Origin: Euryarchaeota archaeon UBA33
GTDB lineage: Archaea > Thermoplasmatota > E2 > DHVEG-1
NCBI GenBank assembly: GCA_002506745.1
Contig: DAYE01000024.1
Location: 1-7,912 of the forward strand
Direction: 5' to 3'
Length of the DNA: 7,912 nt
Under the pieces are notes generated by a model. It saw only the letters and a list, made by a program, of their open reading frames with translations, made no database searches and was not told the DNA's origin. Positions 1-6,807 of the stretch are shown here, in pieces. The position numbers were made by a program, and so were the translations under genes. The stretch's first letter is position 1, and each line of letters opens with the position of its first letter.

Positions 1-1
1 G

Positions 2-892
2 TTCAGAAGCGGGTCTATTCGTAATATCCGCTGGCTCTCTGCTGTACCTGCGTCTCAAGGTGAGTCTACAGTGGATATTCTGCTTTCTCGTCATGGTGCT
101 GCTGGTCCCTGGGAGCCTCTTGCGACCGATATTCCTAACAATGGTTGGTATCAATGGTTGATTGGTGCAAGTGGTTCTGACAATTGTCAGATCAAAGTAG
201 TGGTGACCACCTCCCAATCAAGTGCCTCCGCGATATCTGAATCTGATTTCACCATCCTAGGTTTCGATGTCGATGCACATGGTCCCTACTATGGATCACC
301 AGGTCAAATAATCCAATTCACAGGGACTGCAGAAAACGGGAACCCACCCTATGACTTTTCCTGGGATTTCGGTGATGGGAATACCTCAAATCAACAAAAC
401 CCAACACATAGCTATTCCAATGAAGGGAATTACACCGTGGTCTTATCAGTTACAGACGCAGATGACCTTACTATTACTGATACGACCGGGGCATTGATTA
501 CCGGTACGAATACTGCTCCAAACACCCCTGATGTAGAAGGGCCGTCTCGTGGGAAACCTCTGGTTCAATATATTTTTACCGTTGTGACAACAGATCCTGA
601 TTTGAACGACGTCTTCTACTATATTGATTGGGGGGATAATACCTCAAGTGGATGGTTTGGACCGTATGGTTCTGGTGTACAAGCGTCTAGGTCCCATAAC
701 TGGAGCCAGAAAGGGGTTTACTCAGTCAAAGTGAAAGCAAAAGACACCAAGGGTGCGGAGAGCGACTGGGGAACTCTTTCGGTGAAGATTCCTTTCTCGT
801 ATGACAGTCCGGTTTTTTCTTTCTTTAAATGGTTTTTCGAGCGGTACCCACAGGTGTTTCCTTTCCTGAGATATCTTTTGGAATTGGTGTAA
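2..892 (+). CDS. Secreted PKD-domain surface protein, C-terminal part (5' end outside window)
   Basis: The frame is open from base 2, so this is a 3' fragment of 296 codons; the GTG at 71 is not a convincing start. Residues about 5-80 resemble the Kre9/KNH-like Ser-Thr-rich module often seen in archaeal and bacterial surface proteins (pattern RWLSAV...VDILLS...GWYQWLI...NCQIKV). Residues about 88-165 are a PKD domain with the signature WDFGDG at 121-126 and the HSYSNEGNYTV strand. Residues about 172-263 form a second PKD-like module carrying WGDNTSSGW near 210 and a KAKDTKGAESDW strand. The protein ends with a short aromatic/hydrophobic tail containing YPQVFPFLRYLLEL directly before the stop. 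These folds are extracellular beta-sandwiches used in adhesion or as spacers; the catalytic or ligand-binding part, if any, lies upstream of the window. It is convergent with the dUTPase-like gene. The surface location is inferred from domain content, since the signal peptide is not visible. Confidence 0.85.
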   Translation, partial: FRSGSIRNIRWLSAVPASQGESTVDILLSRHGAAGPWEPLATDIPNNGWYQWLIGASGSDNCQIKVVVTTSQSSASAISESDFTILGFDVDAHGPYYGSPGQIIQFTGTAENGNPPYDFSWDFGDGNTSNQQNPTHSYSNEGNYTVVLSVTDADDLTITDTTGALITGTNTAPNTPDVEGPSRGKPLVQYIFTVVTTDPDLNDVFYYIDWGDNTSSGWFGPYGSGVQASRSHNWSQKGVYSVKVKAKDTKGAESDWGTLSVKIPFSYDSPVFSFFKWFFERYPQVFPFLRYLLELV

Positions 893-930
893 TCACCATT
901 CTTTTTATTAGTAAAGTAAAACAAGAAATA

Positions 931-957
931 ATATATATAAATATATATCTTTTTATT
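931..957. terminator. Probable bidirectional terminator between convergent genes
   Basis: An AT-only inverted repeat (ATATATAT, AA, ATATATAT at 931-948) is followed on the plus strand by CTTTTTATT. On the minus strand it is followed by a T-rich tract (complement of 911-927). A further CTTTTTATT lies at 901-909, just after the PKD gene stop. Archaeal termination relies mainly on oligo-T tracts, so the T runs are the stronger evidence; the hairpin is thermodynamically weak. The 74-nt gap (893-966) contains no gene. Confidence 0.45.
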
Positions 958-966
958 GAGAAGGAA

Positions 967-1446
967 TCATCTCTTTAATGTCACACCACGCTGGTTCTGA
1001 TACGTCCCCGACCTCTCATGATACAATGCTTTCGGTGTTTGTTCAAGATGCTCAAAGACAATCTGACAAAACCGATCACCGATTGGGATCTCCACTTGCT
1101 TATCACTGGCATTGAAACACCCAAATGTAAGCGTCCCATGAAACCCGGCATCGACCTTTCCGAAGCTTGCCATGATCCCTTTACGAGCGTAACTAGACCG
1201 AATCCATAGCTGCGATGTTATCTGAGGACCCATTTTGACGAATTCTTTTGTGCTGATCGCAAACCAGGTGAGGGGTGGGATCACTGCCACACCTTCTTTG
1301 ATATGTTCATCAGTAGTACGGAGATAGACTTCATCGATAGAAAGATCATACCCATTCGGCGTCAGATTCTTCTGGACGAACGGCTCAATACCTAGTTCAT
1401 CGCTTTTTAGTGCTTGCTCGATATCCCCATCAGAAAGAACAGCCAT
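967..1446 (-). CDS. dut: dUTP diphosphatase-like protein of the dCTP deaminase/dUTPase superfamily (archaeal type)
   Basis: This 159-residue protein belongs to the trimeric dCTP deaminase/dUTPase superfamily, which supplies dUMP and keeps dUTP out of DNA. Visible motifs are MAVLSDGDIEQAL at the N-terminus, PNGYDLSID at 30-38, the phosphate-binding RSSYARKGI at 83-91, VDAGFHGTLTF at 98-108 with the likely catalytic Asp99, RFCQIVFE at 125-132, and a Gly/Gln-rich C-terminal arm (SGTYQNQRGVT, 146-156) that would close over the substrate. In dCTP deaminases a catalytic Glu follows the DAGF-type motif (as in ITLE of the Methanocaldococcus bifunctional enzyme); here that position is Gly109. I therefore favour dUTPase over deaminase activity. 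The start at 1446 gives the family-typical N-terminus; a GTG at 1455 would add three residues. The gene follows the cytosolic cyclophilin by 18 nt and is probably the last gene of that operon. Confidence 0.75.
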   Translation of the reverse strand: MAVLSDGDIEQALKSDELGIEPFVQKNLTPNGYDLSIDEVYLRTTDEHIKEGVAVIPPLTWFAISTKEFVKMGPQITSQLWIRSSYARKGIMASFGKVDAGFHGTLTFGCFNASDKQVEIPIGDRFCQIVFEHLEQTPKALYHERSGTYQNQRGVTLKR

Positions 1447-1464
1447 AGATACCACATCATCTTC

Positions 1465-1947
1465 TTATGCGATCGTTATTTTTTTAATAATGACATCCTG
1501 AACTGGTTTATCGTTCCTACCAAGCTTCACCTGAGAAATCGCATCGACAATCTCCATGCCTTCGACAACCTTTCCAAACACAGGATGGGCACTCGAATAC
1601 GGTTTCTTATCAAAATCAAGATAACAGTTATCCACGACATTGATAAACCATTGGCTCCCACCAGTGTTCGGTCCGCGGTTCGCCATCGCAATCGTCCCTC
1701 GAACATTGCTCAAATCTTTGTGAAATTCATCCTTAATCGAGTACCCAGGACCACCTGAGCCGGTTCCTTCCGGGCATCCACCTTGGACCATGAACTGCGG
1801 GATCACCCGATGGAAAATCAACCCATTGTAGAATCCTTGGTTCACGAGTTTTATGAAATTTCCTGTGGTAAGTGGTGCTTTATCTTCGAAGAGTTCTAGT
1901 GTAAATTTGCCTTTGGTTGTCTCAAAAATCGCTTTTCTGTTCCCCAT
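1465..1947 (-). CDS. Cytosolic cyclophilin-type peptidyl-prolyl cis-trans isomerase
   Basis: This 160-residue protein is a single compact cyclophilin domain that interconverts cis and trans Xaa-Pro bonds. Active-site motifs are intact: FHRVIP at 45-50 (catalytic Arg47), FMVQGG at 52-57, GSQWFI at 97-102 and [11 protein letters not shown] at 121-131 (His121 matches the conserved active-site His). It has no signal peptide or membrane segment, so it should act in the cytoplasm. The stretch between 105 and 121 is longer than in the human cyclophilin A type. The start is supported by a GGAG (complement of 1958-1961) 10 nt upstream of the ATG. The gene begins 17 nt after the membrane-anchored paralogue ends and is followed 18 nt later by the dUTPase-like gene, implying co-transcription. 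It shares the fold but not close identity with its neighbour, so the pair is not a recent duplication. Confidence 0.93.
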   Translation of the reverse strand: MGNRKAIFETTKGKFTLELFEDKAPLTTGNFIKLVNQGFYNGLIFHRVIPQFMVQGGCPEGTGSGGPGYSIKDEFHKDLSNVRGTIAMANRGPNTGGSQWFINVVDNCYLDFDKKPYSSAHPVFGKVVEGMEIVDAISQVKLGRNDKPVQDVIIKKITIA

Positions 1948-1964
1948 TTTTTCTCAACTCCGGA

Positions 1965-2621
1965 TTATGAACTTATAATGATAATGTTATTGATGACGAT
2001 ATCTGAATCCGGTTTCCCGGTTCCATCGCCGCCATCAGGATGCGGTTGTGCTGCGATTGTTCGTACGACATCAAGACCTTCGATAACTACACCAAAAGCA
2101 GCATAGTTCCCATCAAGGAACGACTGCGCTCCATCACAGATGAAGAATTCGGCGGCTCCGCCGACTTTTGCCCCGGTGCTTGCCATGGAGATCGCCCCAT
2201 CGACATGCTTCACATCACTAGTCTCAAACGGGATGTTCCCATACGGACTGGTTTTCCGTGTCCCATTCGGGTAATAACCACCACCTTGGATCATAAAATT
2301 ATCACCGATTCGATGGAAAATCACCCCATTGTAAAAACCATCATTTACCAGTTTCACAAAATTATCGACGGTCTCCGGCATTTTATCCTGGAACAATTCT
2401 ACCTTAAATGTTCCGTAATCTGTATCAAAGAGTGCGACGGGATTTCCTTCAGGGACGTTGTCGCTTTTTGGATTTAAAAGATTCTGAGATACCACGACTG
2501 CGACAACAGCGATCACAATAACGATAAGTATCAATGCGAGGTACATCCATTTTCGTGATGATTTTTGTAGTTTTTGAGGTGGATTGTCTACCCGCTTCCT
2601 TGGTTTCTCTATCGGACTCAT
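1965..2621 (-). CDS. Membrane-anchored, outward-facing cyclophilin-type peptidyl-prolyl isomerase
   Basis: The protein has 218 residues. A strongly basic N-terminus (residues 5-24, rich in Lys/Arg) precedes one hydrophobic segment at about 26-45 and then a linker (46-60). By the positive-inside rule the cyclophilin domain (about 62-217) should face outside, where it would help fold exported proteins. Active-site motifs are FHRIGDNFMIQGG at 102-114 (catalytic Arg104), AAEFFI at 156-161 and FLDGNYAAFG at 168-177; the position of the usual active-site His is Tyr173. The extension after residue 191 is Gly/Asp/Pro-rich. It is the first gene of a three-gene run with the cytosolic cyclophilin and the dUTPase-like gene, preceded by a TATA-like promoter. 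A GGGGA (complement of about 2629-2633) lies a few nt upstream of the ATG. It could instead be a cleaved secreted protein, but no clear cleavage site is seen. Confidence 0.9.
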   Translation of the reverse strand: MSPIEKPRKRVDNPPQKLQKSSRKWMYLALILIVIVIAVVAVVVSQNLLNPKSDNVPEGNPVALFDTDYGTFKVELFQDKMPETVDNFVKLVNDGFYNGVIFHRIGDNFMIQGGGYYPNGTRKTSPYGNIPFETSDVKHVDGAISMASTGAKVGGAAEFFICDGAQSFLDGNYAAFGVVIEGLDVVRTIAAQPHPDGGDGTGKPDSDIVINNIIIISS

Positions 2622-2668
2622 TTTTCATTCCCCACAATAAGTAATTAGTATCTGGGATGCTACATCCT

Positions 2669-2689
2669 CTTTTAAAAGTTTTTAAACTT
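2669..2689 (-). promoter_or_regulatory. TATA-like promoter of the cyclophilin-dut group
   Basis: On the minus strand this AT-rich block reads AAGTTTAAAAACTTTTAAAAG, written here as two TTTAAA cores 10 bp apart. The nearer core lies about 50 nt upstream of the ATG at 2621, which would put the transcript start near 2650 and leave a leader of roughly 28 nt containing GGGGA. It sits in the 74-nt gap after the kinase-like gene. An AAGTTT/AAACTT dyad occupies 2676-2689 and might be an operator, or a weak terminator for the upstream gene. Confidence 0.45.
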
Positions 2690-2695
2690 GTTATT

Positions 2696-3844
2696 TCAAC
2701 TGGATATCTGTTTCGCGAGTATTTTTTCAAGTGCTTCTTTCAGCAATAGCCGGAAAGAACAAATTACCCTGGCGTCCCAATGCAATGAAAGAAACAGCGT
2801 AAAAATGAACGTGCCTACCTTCGTCGACCAATCATGGTACATCCCCTGCGCCAATACCAGTTCATCATTTGATAAGTCAAGCTCCCTGAGAAACGAGGAA
2901 AAAAACTCAAGCAGACCTTGTTGGTACTTGCGCGTCGCTTCGGAATTCGTAGAGTTGATGGTTCTACAATAGTCACGGACCATCTCAACGTATATGTCCT
3001 CCATGAATAACACCAGCTCCAATGCCTTATAATGAGAAGGAACTCCCTCAGGGAACACTTGAAATAATTCACCGTCGATGAACCGAACCATACCCTCTGA
3101 ATCAAGGATATAATTCCCAAGGCCGATATCGGTGAACGTAACCTTCTGTAAATAACCGGATCGAATCATCTTTCCCACTGATTTCCCTAAAGTTTCAAAC
3201 TGCTTTTTCTGAAAACGATTGCGTTGAATCGTATTCGCAAGATGAGAATACAACGAAGATCCTACCAACTGGTTGGCACCAGGTACAGCAAGGGTGACTG
3301 CGGTGACATCTGTCAGCACAACCCATGTCGGACCAAGGAACGTGGTCTTCTTCTCATTCCATGAAGAACCAACTGTAGAAAGAAACGAAATATAGTTTTT
3401 CCATAGTGACTGCGGATTCGGATGAATCAGTGATACAAAGCGACCGAGGCTCTTTTCGTACTGACGATGGCGCCTCCGAAACGTAGTGGAAAGCATCGGG
3501 AGATACGCCCAGGTAAATGAGGTGAACAGCGAGGTGAAATCCCTGGAGAAATTAAATTTTTGAAAGAGGATGCAGAGTGAACCATCCTCGAATGAGACAT
3601 CATGTCGATAGAGATACGGAAGATGGATCGGGGTATGTTCCTGTACCACTGGATGTGAAGAAGACACTGAAGTAATCGGACCATGAAGATCGATATGGTG
3701 TTGAAGAAAGTCAGTGAGTTGTTCCTTTGCAGGAAGGTCCCAGAAAAAGGTAGCAAGCCACGGGGTATATGCAAAGGCCGTCTTCTTTTCTCGCTTGTGC
3801 ATTTGATGGAGGCGCCGTATTTTTTTCCAATCAGTCTGATTCAT
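2696..3844 (-). CDS. Protein-kinase-fold-like protein with degenerate N-lobe
   Basis: I cannot assign a named family to this 382-residue protein. The middle carries a catalytic-loop-like pattern of the kinase superfamily: Asp239 and Asn244 in VTFTDIGLGNYIL (D-x4-N), followed after a DSEG turn by RFIDGE with Asp257 and Glu259, the expected metal-binding position. This resembles atypical kinases such as the RIO, ABC1 and WaaP/Kdo-kinase groups. The N-lobe is not recognisable: no glycine-rich loop is seen and the only candidate ATP-binding Lys is Lys96 in CILFQKF. The first 25 residues and 120-133 are very basic, and residues 265-382 are mostly helical-looking. There is no signal peptide; it is probably cytosolic or peripheral to the membrane. 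The ATG at 3844 is preceded at close spacing by GAGGTG and lies 13 nt after the stop of the transglutaminase-like gene, so the two are almost certainly co-transcribed. The substrate is unknown, and it may be a pseudokinase. Confidence 0.6.
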   Translation of the reverse strand: MNQTDWKKIRRLHQMHKREKKTAFAYTPWLATFFWDLPAKEQLTDFLQHHIDLHGPITSVSSSHPVVQEHTPIHLPYLYRHDVSFEDGSLCILFQKFNFSRDFTSLFTSFTWAYLPMLSTTFRRRHRQYEKSLGRFVSLIHPNPQSLWKNYISFLSTVGSSWNEKKTTFLGPTWVVLTDVTAVTLAVPGANQLVGSSLYSHLANTIQRNRFQKKQFETLGKSVGKMIRSGYLQKVTFTDIGLGNYILDSEGMVRFIDGELFQVFPEGVPSHYKALELVLFMEDIYVEMVRDYCRTINSTNSEATRKYQQGLLEFFSSFLRELDLSNDELVLAQGMYHDWSTKVGTFIFTLFLSLHWDARVICSFRLLLKEALEKILAKQISS

Positions 3845-3857
3845 CGCACCTCGGACG

Positions 3858-6737
3858 TTATACTATGGTGAACGAATCACCCTCTGATTGTATCTTATTT
3901 TGGGCGGTATCGACCGCGACGATCCAGAACCCAATAGTCTGACCAGTAGAGAACTGACCGAGTTCAACACCAAAAAGAGGAGCGTTTGATTGGTTGATTA
4001 ACGGGTCTTCCTCATGGCGACTTTGAACGGGATAGTCACCATACCGATACATCGCATAGGACACAGTATTGGTTCCATCATAAACGAAAAGAGTAATATT
4101 GTGAATGGCAAATGGTCCTGTTATGGTCACGTTTGTATAAATAATCATGTTGCTGGTGTTGGTGGGATCCGCAGGGCTATAAGATAAGGTATTAATCTGA
4201 GGACCCCAGGTATGGCCGGTTTCGTTTAGGACAATCCAGCGCGTTTGAGTCGACGTCAGATATTGGGTGTCCATGGCTTTTATCGTGAGGAGATGATCAC
4301 CAAGGGGGAGTCCTGTGGTATCCCAAGAGAGACTCCAGTTGGTCGTGCCGACAGCAGTATGGGTGACATTATCCAGAGTGACCTCAATATGGTCAACAGC
4401 GAGATTATCTGAACTCTGACCGGAGATAGTGAGGAGCCCTTGTTCAAGAATCGCGCCATCAACCGGGGTATTAATCGAAAGAGATGGAGGTCGTCCATCA
4501 ATCAACTGAATGGATCGCTCATCTGACATAGTTCCTCCATCCGCGATCGTGATTAGATGAGTGCCAAGGGTCACTCCCGAGGTGTCCCACGCATAGAACC
4601 ATTCCCCGTTCGTAACGGGAAGCTCGATCACAGGAGGCTCATGATCAAAGGTGAGGTAGACCATATCTGTCGTCGCAATCCCGGAGACGAGAACCGTGTC
4701 TCCGATATTAGCGATGGGTGTTTCAAACAGCATGGTGTCCGGGATGACGATCTGCACCCGATCGCTCGTGGTCTCTATAGAAACATCCAGAGAAAAATCA
4801 ATGATCTCGTGGGTTACCCGGTTATGATTTCTGAAGATGAGATACAGGTCGGTTTCTCCCATTGAACAAGTCAGGGTTGCATTGATCGCGGCACCGATAC
4901 TGTCGTTAAATCTGATATAGCTAAACGCTGTTCCTTCCCGATATCGTTGAAAATTTTCTGAATCGAGCAACAATATATCGATGTTGCCTAGAAATTCATA
5001 TCTGCCGATTCCTTCGTTCGTGAAATGTTTCTGTGGTTGATACCCGTTGCTGTTGAACGACAGACGAAATTGAAACACAGGCAGTTGAGTCGCCTCAGGG
5101 GTCATCTTCTGGGGTTTACGTGAGGCGTCCATTAGAGTGATTCTGAATGATTTATCCTCCCCTGTTTTGAGACTGCGGAAGGTATTATGGCGGGCGAGCT
5201 GCCAGGGTTTCTTCAGGTTCCCCTCTTGGATTAAAAAAATGTACTCCAGATTTTTCCCTAATTCAAAACTGCATCGCCCCTGAGAATCTGTATAATTCCA
5301 GGTGGTGATTGTTAGCCCGGTGATGCTATCTGGGATTTTATCAATCCTTTCATTAATCTTACCAAACAATAACGTGAAGAGTTTTCCTTTGAGAAACTCA
5401 GGGAGCTTATCCCAGATATTTTGTATCTTTTCCGAGAACAGGTTCTTATAAAACGTGATATCCTTCGGACCCTTGACAAGGACGATGACTCGGGCGCCGT
5501 CCACTGGCTGTCTAAACAGGTCTTTGACGGTAAAATCCACGGTGATCCGGTCTTTTTCATGGATGTAGCGTGCGGTGTCCTGTATGATGGTGCCATCACC
5601 ACGCCATTGATAGATCGCTGACATGTTCTTTCCCCATCCGTACGCGTAGATATCAGGCTTGTCCACTGCGCCACCGGCGTCGCTCCACCAGTTGTCGTTC
5701 TCATGCCAGCCTCGCTCATAGAACTCCCGCCAGACATGATCCTCGCCGACGTTACAGGCAGCTATTGAGGGGATGAGTGCGGCTCGTTGCGCAGCAACCG
5801 CTATCTTTTGTAGCTCTCCGCACCAGCCGTTATGCTCATGAGCTATTATTGAGGCCTGTCCAGGTCGGTCCCCGGTCGCTTGGTTGGGGACGGTTTTTCC
5901 GACCCAGTAGCTGATTGCTTCAATCGCAGTGGGATGCTGGTTGATACATAAGCTCCAGAGTCGTGCCCCTGGTTGGTCATACGACTGGCAGTCCCAGAGA
6001 TACTGGATCGTGGAGAGTTTTTCTTTCAGCAGAGGATAGCAGAGATCATTGTGCTGGATGAGGTAGTTTCGCCATAAGGGTCCGTAGACCGCGTCGATTT
6101 CCTCATTGGTAATCTTTGGATGGACGACATACCAGTAATAAATCTCAGGGGGCAGGATGAAGTATTGTTCTGTTCCGTTTTCAAGGACCCGGTAGCGAAT
6201 CGTGGAGGAGTAATTCCCAGTCCCGTCATCATAGTCCAGGATGTCCGCATAGGAGATCCATTGGTCATGCTCGTAGAGCGACTCTGCGTTTTCTTTCAGA
6301 AGCTCAGCTGAGGGGACTTTCCCAATCGGGCAACAGGCAATAGAAAACGCAATTTCATCAGCATACTGTATACCGGAGTTCAAAAGGACGGCTGCATAAC
6401 TATATGAGTTAGTGAGATTCTGAAATTGACTTGTGAGTCTTTCTTGAATCCACCGGGGTGATTTCGCGATTGCTGCGATCACCGTCTCAGATAATCCATT
6501 CGTTGATGGTTCGATATCTTGTTCGTTCAATGTCAAATTTTGGACATCATATCGGATGAAATAATCTGATCCGGGTGGGATTTCGATTTCCTTGGCTATC
6601 TTTGATACCATGATTTGCTCAGAGGCGCGGGTGTTATAAAAGACACTCGCTACCCCCAAGACTCCCGGGATCACCAGAGAAAATGAAACACACAAGACAA
6701 CACATATTTTTACCGCTGAACCAACCTTCGTTGAAAT
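3858..6737 (-). CDS. Exported transglutaminase-like protein with C-terminal Ig-like domains (probable ATT start)
   Basis: This product of about 959 residues starts with a signal-peptide-like segment (Lys4, Lys10, then a hydrophobic run at about 11-34). Residues 45-290 are an unrecognised helical/mixed domain. A transglutaminase-like core follows: Cys306 in NGWCGE, His334 in GEDHVW, and Asp348 (or Asp353) in WHENDNWWSD, with the usual spacing for a Cys-His-Asp triad. Members act as transamidases or cysteine peptidases; the substrate is unknown here. Residues about 395-540 look like a beta-sandwich interrupted by a helical insertion (429-473). Residues 560-660 form another beta-sandwich, and about 677-748, 750-837 and 846-959 are Ig-like modules, two sharing WDTxGxxLGxHLxTI. 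There is no C-terminal membrane anchor. Cysteines at 135, 136, 233, 250 and 264 could form disulfides. The frame extends back to 7070, but that part overlaps the upstream gene. Promoter, GGAGG and signal peptide converge on ATT at 6737-6735. Confidence 0.8.
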   Translation of the reverse strand: MSTKVGSAVKICVVLCVSFSLVIPGVLGVASVFYNTRASEQIMVSKIAKEIEIPPGSDYFIRYDVQNLTLNEQDIEPSTNGLSETVIAAIAKSPRWIQERLTSQFQNLTNSYSYAAVLLNSGIQYADEIAFSIACCPIGKVPSAELLKENAESLYEHDQWISYADILDYDDGTGNYSSTIRYRVLENGTEQYFILPPEIYYWYVVHPKITNEEIDAVYGPLWRNYLIQHNDLCYPLLKEKLSTIQYLWDCQSYDQPGARLWSLCINQHPTAIEAISYWVGKTVPNQATGDRPGQASIIAHEHNGWCGELQKIAVAAQRAALIPSIAACNVGEDHVWREFYERGWHENDNWWSDAGGAVDKPDIYAYGWGKNMSAIYQWRGDGTIIQDTARYIHEKDRITVDFTVKDLFRQPVDGARVIVLVKGPKDITFYKNLFSEKIQNIWDKLPEFLKGKLFTLLFGKINERIDKIPDSITGLTITTWNYTDSQGRCSFELGKNLEYIFLIQEGNLKKPWQLARHNTFRSLKTGEDKSFRITLMDASRKPQKMTPEATQLPVFQFRLSFNSNGYQPQKHFTNEGIGRYEFLGNIDILLLDSENFQRYREGTAFSYIRFNDSIGAAINATLTCSMGETDLYLIFRNHNRVTHEIIDFSLDVSIETTSDRVQIVIPDTMLFETPIANIGDTVLVSGIATTDMVYLTFDHEPPVIELPVTNGEWFYAWDTSGVTLGTHLITIADGGTMSDERSIQLIDGRPPSLSINTPVDGAILEQGLLTISGQSSDNLAVDHIEVTLDNVTHTAVGTTNWSLSWDTTGLPLGDHLLTIKAMDTQYLTSTQTRWIVLNETGHTWGPQINTLSYSPADPTNTSNMIIYTNVTITGPFAIHNITLFVYDGTNTVSYAMYRYGDYPVQSRHEEDPLINQSNAPLFGVELGQFSTGQTIGFWIVAVDTAQNKIQSEGDSFTIV

Positions 6738-6745
6738 ATGAACAG

Positions 6746-6750
6746 CCTCC
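6746..6750 (-). promoter_or_regulatory. Strong Shine-Dalgarno site that decides the ATT start
   Basis: The minus strand reads GGAGG here, a full match to the archaeal anti-Shine-Dalgarno, exactly 8 nt before an in-frame ATT at 6737-6735. No ATG, GTG or TTG lies at usable spacing in this frame. The nearest in-frame alternatives, TTG at 6695 and GTG at 6674, are 50 or more nt downstream and would start inside the hydrophobic core of the signal peptide. Confidence 0.7.
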
Positions 6751-6775
6751 TTTAAGAAATTAATAGGATTTACGC

Positions 6776-6784
6776 ATATAAATA
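6776..6784 (-). promoter_or_regulatory. TATA box for the transglutaminase-like gene
   Basis: On the minus strand the sequence is TATTTATAT, preceded by the purine-rich CGAAG that could serve as a TFB-recognition element. It lies in the 70-nt gap after the membrane-protein gene. A start about 25 nt downstream would fall near 6755, giving a short leader containing the GGAGG. This suggests that the transglutaminase-like and kinase-like genes can be transcribed independently of the upstream gene. Confidence 0.55.
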
Positions 6785-6807
6785 GACTTCGTATTATTGA
6801 AAATGAA

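Noticed and set aside
71..892. GTG at 71 as the true start of the PKD protein
   Set aside because: The frame is open back to base 2, and the residues before it (including RWLSAV) continue the same beta-sandwich domain, so the gene begins outside the window.
893..966. Small RNA or CRISPR-like element in the convergent gap
   Set aside because: Only simple AT repeats and T tracts are present; there is no repeat-spacer pattern or stable structured RNA.
2040..2477. Plus-strand open frame opposite the membrane cyclophilin
   Set aside because: It lies fully antisense to a well-supported cyclophilin and has no domain character of its own.
4557..4865. Plus-strand open frame inside the transglutaminase-like gene
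   Set aside because: Antisense to clear Ig-like coding sequence and unsupported by any motif.
5312..5737. Second minus-strand frame inside the transglutaminase-like gene
   Set aside because: Out-of-frame shadow of the catalytic and beta-sandwich region, Ser/Arg-rich, with no motifs.
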